Position numbers and translations under genes: made by a program. The notes beneath the pieces were generated by a model that did not search any database, was not told where the DNA came from, and worked only from the letters and a program-made list of their open reading frames with translations. Shown here in pieces: positions 43,392 through 52,388 of a DNA stretch of 64,000 nt; position 1 is the first letter of the stretch; each line of letters begins with the position of its first letter. The DNA comes from Chryseobacterium aureum (GTDB lineage: Bacteria > Bacteroidota > Bacteroidia > Flavobacteriales > Weeksellaceae), in assembly GCF_003971235.1 (NCBI RefSeq), contig NZ_CP034661.1, positions 3,534,001-3,598,000 of the forward strand, given 5' to 3'.

Positions 43392-44720
43392 ATGAAGATT
43401 ACCTCTTTCAAAATCGGAATTGCTATGTTTTCCCTTGTGGGACTTATGGGAAAATTAGACGCTCAGAAAAAAAATGATTTTAATAACCCAGGATTGACCC
43501 ATTACTTCAATGATGAACATTCACGATATATTTCCTTTAGCGGATACGCAGAATTGTGGGCCAGATACACACAGCTGAATCCCGGAAGTCTTGTTAATAA
43601 TGAAGCAAAATCTGATCTGTCTGATCTTTCACTGCGCAGGGTTCGTGTAAAAATGACTTATAAACCTACAGAAAAGCTAATGTTTGTATTACAGGGAGGA
43701 ACTACCAATGTAAATGTGAATGCCAAAGGAAGCAATTATTTTGATCTTTTGGATGCTTATGCAGAATATGCTTTTAATGATAAAATTGCTTTTGGTGCAG
43801 GTCGCTCCACATGGCGGGGGCTTTCAAGGTTTACCACAGGCCCTTTGAATACACTTTTATATGATCTGCCGGCTTATGCAACATCCAATGCCGGCACTAC
43901 AGATTATACGGTCCGGGAACTGAGTGCCTATATTAAAGGACAGCTGGGAAGATTAGATTATCGTCTGGTGGTGGCTGATCCTTATACGATGGCAACATCA
44001 GATCCGAAGCTGAATGTGGCTTCCTTCAGCAAAAATTCGCCGGGTAAAGATTTCTCAGGATATTTCAGATATGCTTTTTTGGATAAGGAAAATATTTCCA
44101 CTCCCTTTAATGCCGGAACTTACGTAGGTAAGAAGAACGTCCTGAGCCTGGGAGCAGGGTTTGATTATATACACAATGCATTATGGCATCTGGATGCCGG
44201 TAAAAATACAGTGAATGATGATATGAAAAGTTTTGCTGTAGACCTGTTTTATGATGCCCCTCTCAACAAAGAAAAAGGAACATCCATAAGTGCGTACGGA
44301 ATGGCCATGCATAACGACTACGGGCCTAATTACATCCGTTATGTGGGAACCAACAATCCTGCAACTTCCGTAGATGTTACCCAGGCCAGTTTGAATGGAG
44401 CAGGAAATGCAATGCCTGTTATCGGAACCGGGAATACCTACTATGTGCAATTGGGGGGAACGCTTCCGTACCTGAATAAAGAAAAGAAAAATCTGCAGCT
44501 GCAGCCTGCTGTAGGAATGCAGCTGTCGGATCTGAAAGGACTTCATGACAATGCAGTGATCTATGATGCCGGAATTTCCCTGCTGATGAACGGAATGTCA
44601 TCACGCTTAACCTTTGACGCCCAGAACAGACCGGTGTATACTAATGACCCCTCAAACAATGCCGTAGTTTCCGATAGAAAATGGCAGTTTGTCCTTAAAT
44701 ACAGAATAGATTTTAATTAA
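43392..44720 (+). CDS. Outer-membrane porin
   Basis: The 442-residue protein has a signal peptide (about 1-24, ending KLDAQ) and a pattern of alternating aromatic strands (SFSGYAELWARYTQL, LRRVRVKMTYKPTEKLMFVLQ), ending in an outer-membrane-type C-terminal strand (KWQFVLKYRIDFN). It resembles phosphate-selective (OprP-like) porins, but ion selectivity cannot be read. It is the first gene of a transcript with a Tat-exported Dabb protein and a secreted cupin, and lies behind the response-regulator-type repeats. Confidence 0.8.
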   Translation: MKITSFKIGIAMFSLVGLMGKLDAQKKNDFNNPGLTHYFNDEHSRYISFSGYAELWARYTQLNPGSLVNNEAKSDLSDLSLRRVRVKMTYKPTEKLMFVLQGGTTNVNVNAKGSNYFDLLDAYAEYAFNDKIAFGAGRSTWRGLSRFTTGPLNTLLYDLPAYATSNAGTTDYTVRELSAYIKGQLGRLDYRLVVADPYTMATSDPKLNVASFSKNSPGKDFSGYFRYAFLDKENISTPFNAGTYVGKKNVLSLGAGFDYIHNALWHLDAGKNTVNDDMKSFAVDLFYDAPLNKEKGTSISAYGMAMHNDYGPNYIRYVGTNNPATSVDVTQASLNGAGNAMPVIGTGNTYYVQLGGTLPYLNKEKKNLQLQPAVGMQLSDLKGLHDNAVIYDAGISLLMNGMSSRLTFDAQNRPVYTNDPSNNAVVSDRKWQFVLKYRIDFN

Positions 44721-44725
44721 AATAG

Positions 44726-45151
44726 ATGGCCATGGAAAGAAGAAAATTTTTATTCCGCTCAGTTCAGGCTTCTGCCCTGCTGCTGGTTTCGGGAAATTTG
44801 CTTGCATCTGCTTTACCCATTTTTAACCCTATAAAAAAGAAAAAAATGTACTTCCATTATTTGTTGTTCTGGCTTAGAGATGACCTGTCTGAGCTTGAAG
44901 TAAAAGAATTTGAAAATTTTTTTGAAGGTCTTAAAAAGCTTCCTTACCAAAAGAATCTCCGTTACGGAAAACCTGCTGCCTCCAGTCCCAGAAGTGTTTT
45001 AGACAATACATTTACCTATAATGCTTCTATGGAATTTGATAGTCTGGAAGAGCTTGAAGCATATGGGAAACTTCCCGAACATCTGGCTTTGGTTGAGAAA
45101 TATAAACCATTTTTTGACAGAATGCTGGTTTACGATACCGCGTATAATTAA
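44726..45151 (+). CDS. Dabb-family protein with Tat-type signal
   Basis: The 141-residue protein starts MAMERRKFLFRSVQASALLL, a twin-arginine-like signal sequence, followed by a stress-responsive A/B barrel (Dabb) domain: YFHYLLFWLRDDLSELEVKE, EFENFFEGLKKLP, and the PEHLALVEKYKPFFDRMLVYD end. Dabb proteins form small dimers; some act in ring cleavage or olivetolic acid-type cyclisation, others are uncharacterised. Export by Tat suggests folding with a cofactor. It starts 5 bases after the porin stop. Confidence 0.75.
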   Translation: MAMERRKFLFRSVQASALLLVSGNLLASALPIFNPIKKKKMYFHYLLFWLRDDLSELEVKEFENFFEGLKKLPYQKNLRYGKPAASSPRSVLDNTFTYNASMEFDSLEELEAYGKLPEHLALVEKYKPFFDRMLVYDTAYN

Positions 45152-45172
45152 AAATAAAAAATTAAATTTATA

Positions 45173-45652
45173 ATGAAAAACATCATGAAGGGCTTAAGCC
45201 TTGTTTTAGTAGTAAGTACTGTAGGATTTATGAATGCACAACATAAAAAGCACAACCACGTGAGTGTAACTGCGGAAGCCTCCACAGAGTTCATTCCTGC
45301 CATCAGACTAATCAATAATGCTGATGGGTCATGCAGTTTTGAAAAAGGAAAAATTCCTACTTTGAAGCACATGAATACCACCACCTTCTGGATGAGCAAT
45401 AAAACCGAAGAGTGGGAAAAAAATGCACACCCTGCTCCAAGAAGGCAATATGTGATTACCATCAAAGGAAATATAAGATTTAAAGTAACAGACGGTTCTA
45501 CTTTTATGATTAAACCGGGAGTTGTTCTCTTGGCTGAAGATCTGAAAGGAACCGGTCACAGCTGGGATATGGTGAAAAGCAAAGAGTGGGAGAGACTTTA
45601 TATTCCTATTGCTGAAAATGCAGATGACTTTTTTATCCCGGATGGCCAGTAG
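45173..45652 (+). CDS. Secreted cupin-like protein
   Basis: The 159-residue protein has a signal peptide (ending near FMNAQHKKHNH, with a His-rich mature N-terminus). A cupin fold follows: RQYVITIKGNIRFKVTDG, then IKPGVVLLAEDLKGTGHSW, the usual pair of cupin motifs. Only some of the metal-binding residues of classical cupins are evident. It ends the porin/Dabb/cupin operon, and a periplasmic small-molecule role is plausible. Confidence 0.7.
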   Translation: MKNIMKGLSLVLVVSTVGFMNAQHKKHNHVSVTAEASTEFIPAIRLINNADGSCSFEKGKIPTLKHMNTTTFWMSNKTEEWEKNAHPAPRRQYVITIKGNIRFKVTDGSTFMIKPGVVLLAEDLKGTGHSWDMVKSKEWERLYIPIAENADDFFIPDGQ

Positions 45653-45750
45653 TTTTTGCAATATCTCTCTTTTTCAGGAGAATATATAAACCCGTTATGT
45701 TTTGAAGCAGTCAGTTCTGGCTGCTTTTGGAGTTAAAAATGGGTGCATGA

Positions 45751-45787
45751 AAAAAATCCCTGCATGATTTTCTGACAGGGATTTTTT
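45751..45787. terminator. Bidirectional terminator
   Basis: The arms AAAAAATCCCTG (45751-45762) and CAGGGATTTTTT (45776-45787) are perfectly complementary, between convergent transcripts. Confidence 0.9.
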
Positions 45788-45809
45788 CAATTATTTCTAA
45801 AATTTTTAA

Positions 45810-47051
45810 TCAGCTGAACTTCTTGAATATTAAAGTAGCATTGTGTCCGCCAAACCCAAAAGCATTACTTAAAGCATAAGTAATATTTTTTTCTTTTGCT
45901 TCTCCAAAGACAATATTAATATCTTTCGGGATATTCTCATCAATATGATGAAGATTAATGGTTGGTGGAATAATTCCGTTTTGAATTGCTTTAATGGAAA
46001 GTATAGCTTCTACAGCTCCTGCGGCTCCCAACAAGTGGCCTGTCATGGATTTTGTAGCACTGATATCAAGATTTTTGCTTCCTTTAAATAATTTATTAAT
46101 TCCGTTCAGCTCCACCAGATCTCCCAGCGGAGTAGAGGTGGCGTGAGGATTAATATAATCAATATCATCTACATTAATTTGTGCTTCGTTAAGGGCCAGC
46201 TGCATTGCTTTGATGGCTCCCACTCCGTCGGGATGAGGCGCCGTCATATGGTAAGCATCTGCTGTCATCGCAGCACCCGCCAATTCTGCATAGATTTTTG
46301 CTCCTCTTGCTTTAGCGTGCTCATATTCTTCCAGAATTAAGGTTCCGGAGCCTTCACCCATTACAAAACCATCTCTTTCTGCATCATAAGGACGGCTGGC
46401 TGTGGCAAAATCATCATTTCTTGTAGACATTGCCTTCATAATAGAAAATCCTCCGATGGATGCCGGAGAAATAGCAGCTTCAGAACCACCGCTTACGATT
46501 ACTTTCGCTTTTCCGAGACGGATATAGTTGAAGGCATCCATCAATGCGGTATTTCCTGTTGCACATGCAGAAACAGTGGTGTAATTGATTCCCTGAAGAC
46601 CATATTTCATCGAAATCATTCCCGAAGCCATATTGGCAATAAATTTCGGTACAAAGAAAGGATTGAATCTTGGTGTTCCGTCGCCTGCTGCGAAATTCAT
46701 GACTTCACTTTCGAAAGTCCACATTCCGCCTTGCCCTGTTCCCCAGATAACACCAATGTCAAATGGATCCATATTTTCCAGTTCGAGTCCTGAATCTTTC
46801 AACGCCTCCGCTGTGGAGTACATGGCATATTGTGAAAATAAATCACTTCTTTTAATTTCGTTGTGTGTTAAATGCGCTTTTGGATCAAAGTTTTTAACCT
46901 CACACGCAAAATGTACTTTAAACTTTTCTGTGTCAAAATGAGTGATTTTATTTGCTCCACTCAATCCATTGATGCTGTTTTGCCAAAATTCTTCGACATT
47001 ATTTCCCAAGGGCGTCACTGCGCCAAGACCTGTAATGACAACTCTTTTCAT
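45810..47051 (-). CDS. Beta-ketoacyl-ACP synthase II (FabF-type)
   Basis: The 413-residue condensing enzyme has Cys163 in VSACATGN as acyl nucleophile, His303 in NPHATSTPLGD and His339 in SMTGHLLGAAGA, the complete Cys-His-His set. It extends acyl-ACP chains by decarboxylative condensation with malonyl-ACP. It is not next to acpP or other fab genes but follows a thiolase and a PaaI-like thioesterase in a TetR-governed operon. It therefore looks like a dedicated, possibly branched-chain or storage-lipid, condensing enzyme rather than the housekeeping copy. Confidence 0.9.
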   Translation of the reverse strand: MKRVVITGLGAVTPLGNNVEEFWQNSINGLSGANKITHFDTEKFKVHFACEVKNFDPKAHLTHNEIKRSDLFSQYAMYSTAEALKDSGLELENMDPFDIGVIWGTGQGGMWTFESEVMNFAAGDGTPRFNPFFVPKFIANMASGMISMKYGLQGINYTTVSACATGNTALMDAFNYIRLGKAKVIVSGGSEAAISPASIGGFSIMKAMSTRNDDFATASRPYDAERDGFVMGEGSGTLILEEYEHAKARGAKIYAELAGAAMTADAYHMTAPHPDGVGAIKAMQLALNEAQINVDDIDYINPHATSTPLGDLVELNGINKLFKGSKNLDISATKSMTGHLLGAAGAVEAILSIKAIQNGIIPPTINLHHIDENIPKDINIVFGEAKEKNITYALSNAFGFGGHNATLIFKKFS

Positions 47052-47053
47052 AC

Positions 47054-47479
47054 TTAGTTATTGATTTTGAATAAATTCGAGGTTCCCCTCGCTATTAAGC
47101 GGGTTTTATCTGCGTTCCATATTTCGCACTGTGCGTTTACAAACTGCTTTCCCCTTTTAATGATTTTAGTTTCGGCTACAATATTATCATTTTCTTTTGC
47201 AGTTGAAAAATAATCAATGACATTATTTATAGTAGTAATGAAAGAATTTTCATTTAAAGAAAACATCGTGGCGCCAATGATATCGTCTATAATGGCAGCG
47301 GTAACTCCACCGTGTAAATTCCCGATCGGGTTCAGCCATTCCGGTCTTATGGTATACTGAAATTCCAGTTGTCCTTCTTCTACGGAAAGAACAATAGGAT
47401 TAAGCCATTTCATAAAAGGAGATGGTGACTGATCAAATTCTTTTCCGATGAATTGTTTTAATTGTGTTAATCTGTCCAT
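47054..47479 (-). CDS. PaaI-like hotdog thioesterase
   Basis: The 141-residue hotdog-fold protein has the PaaI-type helix NLHGGVTAAIIDDIIGATMF (near 52-71), where the Asp carboxylate acts in acyl-CoA hydrolysis, followed by the strand pair NDNIVAETKIIKRGKQFVNAQ. It should release acyl groups from CoA. It lies 2 bases before the FabF gene and 8 bases after the thiolase gene. Confidence 0.85.
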   Translation of the reverse strand: MDRLTQLKQFIGKEFDQSPSPFMKWLNPIVLSVEEGQLEFQYTIRPEWLNPIGNLHGGVTAAIIDDIIGATMFSLNENSFITTINNVIDYFSTAKENDNIVAETKIIKRGKQFVNAQCEIWNADKTRLIARGTSNLFKINN

Positions 47480-47487
47480 ACTTGTTT

Positions 47488-48756
47488 TTATTTTTCTAAA
47501 ATCATGGTTACTCCCTGTCCGCGGGCTGCACAGATGGATATAAAGCCTTTTCCGCTGCCTTTTTCATGAAGTAATTTGGTCAGTGTTGCAATAATTCTGC
47601 CGCCTGTTGCTGCAAATGGGTGGGCCGCCGCAAGGCTTCCTCCTTTTACGTTCAGTTTACTTCTGTCTATTTTTCCCAGGGCCTTCTCCAACCCGAATTT
47701 TTGGGCAAGATCATCATTTTCCCAGATTTTTAGAGTGGCTAACACCTGCGCAGCAAATGCTTCGTGAATTTCATAATAATCAAAATCAGAAAGGTTCATT
47801 CCTGCTTTTTTAAGCATTCTTTCTGCAGCGAAAACCGGCGCAAGAAGCAGATCCTGTTTATTTTGCACATATTCTATTCCTGCCAGTTCTGAAAAACTGA
47901 TATAGGCTAAAATAGGAAGGTTATTGGCTTCCGCCCATTCTTCACTCGCCAGCAAAACAGCTGAAGCGCCATCTGTAAATGGTGTGGAATTCCCGGCGGT
48001 TAAGGTGCCGTTTTGCTTATCAAAAGCAGGTTTTAACTGTGAAAGCTTTTCAATACTGCTGTCACGTCTTAAGTTGTTATCTTTATCTAAACCGAAAGCC
48101 GGAGTCACCATATCATCAAAGAACCCTTCATCATAAGCTTTGGCCATATTCTGATGACTTTTTAAAGCCAGCTGATCCTGTTCTTCTCTGGAAATCTTGT
48201 AATATTTGGCGGTAATTTCTGTATGTTCACCCATGACCAGACCTGTTTTAGGCTCTTGTCCTTTGTAAGGAATGGGCATCCAGTCCTTCAGTTTCGGGCT
48301 TAACAGTTGTTTTAATTTGCCGAAAGCAGATTTTTCTTTATTGGCCTTTAACAAGGCTTTTCTTAATATTGGCGAGGATTCAAACGGAATATTGCTCATA
48401 GCTTCCACTCCGCATGCGATTCCCGAATCTATCTGTCCCAAGGCAATTTTATTTCCGATATAAATAGCGGCTTCAATCCCTGTATCACATGCCTGCTGAA
48501 GATCACAAGCTGGGGTTGCAGGGTCGAGAGCGGTATTCATTACTGTTTCTCTGATGAGGTTGCTTTCGGAAATATGCTTGATGACGGCACCTCCTGCAAC
48601 TTCCCCCAAGCGCTTTCCCTTAAGGTGATAACGGTCTATCAATCCGTTCAGAGAAGCAAGCAGGAGGTCCTGATTACCCTGCTCTGAATAAGCGGTATTC
48701 ATTCTGGCAAAAGGAATTCTGTTGTATCCTACAATAGCCACTTTTTTTGTTTCCAT
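47488..48756 (-). CDS. Thiolase (acetyl-CoA C-acyltransferase, FadI-like)
   Basis: The 422-residue thiolase has nucleophile Cys90 (LQQACDTGIEAA), the HEAFAAQ motif (His near 345) and the C-terminal ICAARGQGVTMI, where the second Cys lies. This CAARGQG form, rather than CxGGGxG, is found in the FadI branch. It cleaves 3-ketoacyl-CoA or condenses two acyl-CoA units. Its partner would be a hydratase/dehydrogenase, which is not visible here. With the FabF and thioesterase it suggests acyl-chain handling under TetR control. Confidence 0.88.
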   Translation of the reverse strand: METKKVAIVGYNRIPFARMNTAYSEQGNQDLLLASLNGLIDRYHLKGKRLGEVAGGAVIKHISESNLIRETVMNTALDPATPACDLQQACDTGIEAAIYIGNKIALGQIDSGIACGVEAMSNIPFESSPILRKALLKANKEKSAFGKLKQLLSPKLKDWMPIPYKGQEPKTGLVMGEHTEITAKYYKISREEQDQLALKSHQNMAKAYDEGFFDDMVTPAFGLDKDNNLRRDSSIEKLSQLKPAFDKQNGTLTAGNSTPFTDGASAVLLASEEWAEANNLPILAYISFSELAGIEYVQNKQDLLLAPVFAAERMLKKAGMNLSDFDYYEIHEAFAAQVLATLKIWENDDLAQKFGLEKALGKIDRSKLNVKGGSLAAAHPFAATGGRIIATLTKLLHEKGSGKGFISICAARGQGVTMILEK

Positions 48757-48766
48757 AGGGTATTAT

Positions 48767-49372
48767 TTATGATGGAAGAATATTGAGTTCATGATCAATC
48801 ATACTGGATACTTTATCTAAAGCATGATTGAGAAAGCTTTGATCGCCCATTGTTTTGGAAAGCAGAATTCCGCCTTCAATAAGCATGATGAATAGAGAGG
48901 CAAATTTTTGTACATTGATTTTTTTATCAATTTCACCTTTGCTTTGTCCTTCAGCAATGGCATCTGATATTTTAGCCATCCATTGTTCAAAAGATCTTCT
49001 GACCTGCGTCTTCAAAGCAGGGAAAGAATCGTCTGCTTCAGTTGCGGCATTCATTAACGGGCAACCGCCATTTGCGAAGACAAATTCCCAGTTTTTTCTG
49101 TAAAACTCTACAAAAGCATGAAGTTTATCCAGTGAAGTGGGAAATTCATCACCAAAGGAGCGGCTGAGGGTTTTGCTCAGTATGCCGGCATTGTATTTAT
49201 AAACCTCAATGGCTACTTCGTCCTTATTCTCAAAATTTCCATAGATGCTTCCTTTCGTGAGTCCGGTTATCTGGGTAATGTCGGACAGTGACGTGGAAAT
49301 ATAACCCTTGGTATTAAAAAGAGTTGCTGTTTTCTCTATGATATGCTGTTTTGTTTTTTCTGCCTTCGACAT
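48767..49372 (-). CDS. TetR-family regulator
   Basis: The 201-residue protein has a TetR helix-turn-helix (about residues 10-50, with LSDITQITGLTKGSIYGNFENK) and an unrelated ligand domain. It is the first gene of the operon with the thiolase, thioesterase and FabF genes. A perfect palindrome lies beside its -7 box, 31 bases upstream of its ATG. The likely inducer is a fatty acyl-CoA or similar molecule, inferred from the operon content only. Confidence 0.9.
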   Translation of the reverse strand: MSKAEKTKQHIIEKTATLFNTKGYISTSLSDITQITGLTKGSIYGNFENKDEVAIEVYKYNAGILSKTLSRSFGDEFPTSLDKLHAFVEFYRKNWEFVFANGGCPLMNAATEADDSFPALKTQVRRSFEQWMAKISDAIAEGQSKGEIDKKINVQKFASLFIMLIEGGILLSKTMGDQSFLNHALDKVSSMIDHELNILPS

Positions 49373-49393
49373 GGTAAATGGTTAAATACAATA

Positions 49394-49427
49394 CAAATAT
49401 ACAAAAATATACCATTCGGTATATTTT
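49394..49427 (-). promoter_or_regulatory. TetR operon promoter and operator
   Basis: The -7 box TATATTTG (49394-49401) is followed after 2 bases by the perfect palindrome AAAATATACC-ATTC-GGTATATTTT (49404-49427), which covers the spacer region. Repressor binding would block transcription, so autorepression is expected. Confidence 0.8.
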
Positions 49428-49502
49428 ATTGAAAAATTTACCACCAGATATTGGAAGCCTTTATGTTTGGGCTGAAACCCATATGCATTTTTGCTCAATA
49501 AA

Positions 49503-49520
49503 AAACGGGCTAAAGCCCGT
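49503..49520 (-). terminator. Terminator after the OsmC gene
   Basis: The arms AACGGGC (49503-49509) and GCCCGTT (49514-49520) are followed by TTTTTT on the minus strand. A similar AACGGGCTTTAGCC block lies near 30183, so it may be part of a dispersed repeat. Confidence 0.75.
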
Positions 49521-49548
49521 TCCTATTGATGTTGAATAATACGAGGAA

Positions 49549-49968
49549 TTAATTTTCCAAAGTAGCATTCAATGTAATTTCAAAGTTGAATGCAGCGCTT
49601 ACGGGACATCCTTCTTCAGCAATCTTGGCAAATTTCTGGAACTCTTCCTCCGAAATTCCCGGAACTTTAGCAGTAAGAGTCAGTTCAGATTTTGTAATTT
49701 TTCCGATGTTAGGATCCAGAGTGATGACAGAAGTTGTTTTTAACTCTTCAGGGTTGTAGCCTGCTTGGGATAATTCTGCATCAAGCTTCATAGTAAAGCA
49801 TCCTGCATGAGCTGCTGCCAGTAATTCTTCAGGGTTCGTTCCTACACCATCCGCAAAACGGCTGTTAAAAGAATACTGAGTCTGGTTTAAAGTTGTGCTT
49901 TGAGTAGTTAAATGTCCTTTTCCTTCTTTAATAGTACCGTTCCAAACGGCTGTTGCGTTACGTCTCAT
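49549..49968 (-). CDS. OsmC-family peroxiredoxin
   Basis: The 139-residue protein has the two redox Cys residues of OsmC/Ohr enzymes, Cys57 in AHAGCFTM and Cys121 in EEGCPVSAA, and the GVGTNPEELLAAA block. It reduces organic hydroperoxides with thiol help in the cytoplasm. The closest sub-branch is OsmC rather than Ohr, judged by the HAGCF and GCPVSA motifs. It follows an AraC-type regulator gene on the same strand. Confidence 0.92.
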   Translation of the reverse strand: MRRNATAVWNGTIKEGKGHLTTQSTTLNQTQYSFNSRFADGVGTNPEELLAAAHAGCFTMKLDAELSQAGYNPEELKTTSVITLDPNIGKITKSELTLTAKVPGISEEEFQKFAKIAEEGCPVSAAFNFEITLNATLEN

Positions 49969-50057
49969 AATGTTTGTTTTTTGTATTTAGTATTGTTTGA
50001 TTTTTGATGTTACAAAGATATGTCGGCAGCAGGACATATTTCAATAGATAAAAAGAC

Positions 50058-50924
50058 TTAAATATTGTACTTTTTTCCCGAGGTGTAATTTTTCTTAAAA
50101 TTTGCAGGCGTGCTTCCCGTTTTATGGGTGAAAAGACGGTTGAAATAAGCTGGGTCTTCATAGCCAAGATCATATGCGATTTCTTTGACAGGTTTATCTG
50201 TATAAAACAGTAATCTTTTAGCTTCTAATAGAATTCTGTTGATAATAAACTGGTTGGGAGACTCCAGGTTTAAATTTTTGAATTTATGAGTTAATGTTTT
50301 CGGAGCTATGTGAAGCAGTTCTGCATATTCTGCTACAGTGTGCTTAGCCCTGAAATGAATTTCCAGATGCCTGCTGAAATCCCGGAAAATATCAAGTCCG
50401 CTATCTGGTACTCTGATAGAGTCATTGTCTAAATTCTGTTTCTTCCATTTTCTGGTTGCCCGGATGATAATCTGTTTTACATACGTTCTGATCATTTCTT
50501 CTGCGGAAGAATCTTTCCATTCAAGTTCATCCTGAATATGCTGAAACAATCCTTTTATAAGCACCGCTTCTGCATCATCAAGTTCCACAAAAGGAATTTC
50601 AAATACATTGTGGAAGAGAAGCCCGTCGCAGGCTACTTCTTTATCATGGATCTGAATGCAGTAAAAATCACGGTTGTAGAAAAGGAGCACCGATTCATCT
50701 TTTCCTTTCTGGATATTCAGATGCTGGTTGGTGAGAAAAAAAAGAGAGGGTTTTTTCGTTTTGTAATGGTTAAAATCTACCGTAAGTTCATACCCTGAAG
50801 GAATAAAAAATACTTTTATATCTGTGCTAAACCGATTTCCGTTAAAAGTCTTCAGATTTTCTTCTGAAAATATTTCCAGTCCGAGTCTTTTATAATGGTC
50901 TTCAAAAATAAGCGGTTGCGGCAT
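50058..50924 (-). CDS. AraC-family regulator
   Basis: The 288-residue protein has an N-terminal cupin-like sensing region (about 1-150) and a C-terminal AraC DNA-binding domain (about 185-285). Signs are HTVAEYAELLHIAPKTLTHK, FIINRILLEAKRLLFYTD, and the PVKEIAYDLGYEDPAYFNRL motif. It could regulate the OsmC gene that starts about 90 bases downstream, or itself; the sequence does not decide. Confidence 0.87.
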   Translation of the reverse strand: MPQPLIFEDHYKRLGLEIFSEENLKTFNGNRFSTDIKVFFIPSGYELTVDFNHYKTKKPSLFFLTNQHLNIQKGKDESVLLFYNRDFYCIQIHDKEVACDGLLFHNVFEIPFVELDDAEAVLIKGLFQHIQDELEWKDSSAEEMIRTYVKQIIIRATRKWKKQNLDNDSIRVPDSGLDIFRDFSRHLEIHFRAKHTVAEYAELLHIAPKTLTHKFKNLNLESPNQFIINRILLEAKRLLFYTDKPVKEIAYDLGYEDPAYFNRLFTHKTGSTPANFKKNYTSGKKYNI

Positions 50925-51122
50925 TCTTTAACTTTAGCTTAAAGATACAAAAAAGGATGATTGAAGCTCTATTAAATTATAGAAACCAAAATTTCTGATG
51001 CTAGGCATACATCATTGGAATAAAATAAATGAAAAATATGTTTTTACATTGATATTATTTTATCATTTTTACAAAGATTTGTACCGCATCTATAGTTTTA
51101 ACCCTTTTTCATAACTGTCTGT

Positions 51123-52001
51123 ATGAGTGAATTAGAAAATATTCTGAGAGAAATAACTCCCCTGTCTCCTGAAGATAGTTTTCTCGTATTTGACAGGATC
51201 AAAGCGTCATTTGACTTTCCATATCACTATCATCCGGAAATTGAAATCAATTTTATCTACAAAGGAAAAGGGTACCGCAGAATGATCGGAGACCATACAG
51301 GAGAAATAGGAAATATAGAACTTGTGTTGGTAGGTCCCAATTTACCTCATTGCTGGGCCAATTACAGATGTAAAAACAGGAAAACGCACGAGATCACCAT
51401 ACAATTCAACCAGGATTTCTTTCAGCAGTCATTAATGGAGAAAAATATTTTAAAACCCATCAATAACCTGATGAAGGATTCTATCAGAGGCATTCTTTTT
51501 TCTTCCGAAACTGCTGAAAAACTAAAAGATTCGTTTCTCAATCTTTCTAAAATGAACAGCTTTGAATCTTTTATAGAAATCATGAAAATTCTAAATGAAT
51601 TGGCTGTTGCAGAAAATAAAACCCTGCTTTCATCCTACAGCATAGAGCTGGAATCTTTCGCAGATAATGATAAAATGAAGATTATTCATGACTTTGTTCA
51701 TAAAAATTTTGAGAATAAAATAACGCTGGACAAAGCTGCCTCACTGGTGAATATGAGTAATGTAACATTCAACAGATTTATCAAAAAAAGAACCGGAAAA
51801 ACTTTTATCAATTACCTGAATGAAATAAGAATCAGCTATGCTGCACGCTGGCTGATGGAAAAAAATCTTACGGTTTTTGAAATTGCTTTTGAGGCAGGAT
51901 TTAATAATATTGCCAATTTCAACAAGGTATTTAAATCCATCAAAAAGACAACTCCCACAGAATTCAGGGAACAGTTTAAAGGAGTGAAAAAGATAGAATA
52001 A
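51123..52001 (+). CDS. AraC-family regulator near the N-glycan locus
   Basis: The 292-residue protein has an N-terminal cupin (about 20-110: DFPYHYHPEIEINFIYKGKG, then LVLVGPNLPHCW) that may bind a sugar, and a C-terminal AraC domain (about 195-290: ITLDKAASLVNMSNVTFN, FEIAFEAGFNNIANFNKVF). It is divergent from the other AraC gene and is the last gene before the SusC gene. It is therefore a good candidate for local control of the glycan locus. Confidence 0.87.
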   Translation: MSELENILREITPLSPEDSFLVFDRIKASFDFPYHYHPEIEINFIYKGKGYRRMIGDHTGEIGNIELVLVGPNLPHCWANYRCKNRKTHEITIQFNQDFFQQSLMEKNILKPINNLMKDSIRGILFSSETAEKLKDSFLNLSKMNSFESFIEIMKILNELAVAENKTLLSSYSIELESFADNDKMKIIHDFVHKNFENKITLDKAASLVNMSNVTFNRFIKKRTGKTFINYLNEIRISYAARWLMEKNLTVFEIAFEAGFNNIANFNKVFKSIKKTTPTEFREQFKGVKKIE

Positions 52002-52388
52002 TAGGCTTTTAAAATTCACTTTTGCTCTGTAACCAGTTCAAAATAAAAGACAAAACCAGATAGTTATATTGGGTTTTTTTCTGGATAAAAAGTAAAATAA
52101 ATCCCTTTTTTTTGATTCTGCTGAATCAGGGGTAGATCGTTGATATGTAGAGGTTTAATCGGGGTAAAATAAAATTGCTGAAAAAATAATATCGTTTTAT
52201 GATAAAATAGTATTATATCAGACTGGTTACAAAATTTAGATTTGTGAATGTGAATTAAATCTTAACAAAACTTTAAATAATTTAATACATAAACGGCAAA
52301 TTTTTGCTGAAAAAACAATAATTTTTTTTGTATTGAAAAATAAAGTAATGTCACTGATTCTCAATTAAATCTAACGAATCTAAACCTT
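52002..52388 (+). promoter_or_regulatory. Regulatory region of the N-glycan locus
   Basis: The gap of 387 bases holds no gene. The palindrome TTTTAT-G-ATAAAA (52195-52207) and the -7 box TAGATTTG (52237-52244) come first, then an AT-rich leader of about 135 bases before the SusC ATG. Similar TTTTATCA and TTACAAAGATTTG blocks precede the AraC gene at 51123, hinting at shared control. Confidence 0.5.
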
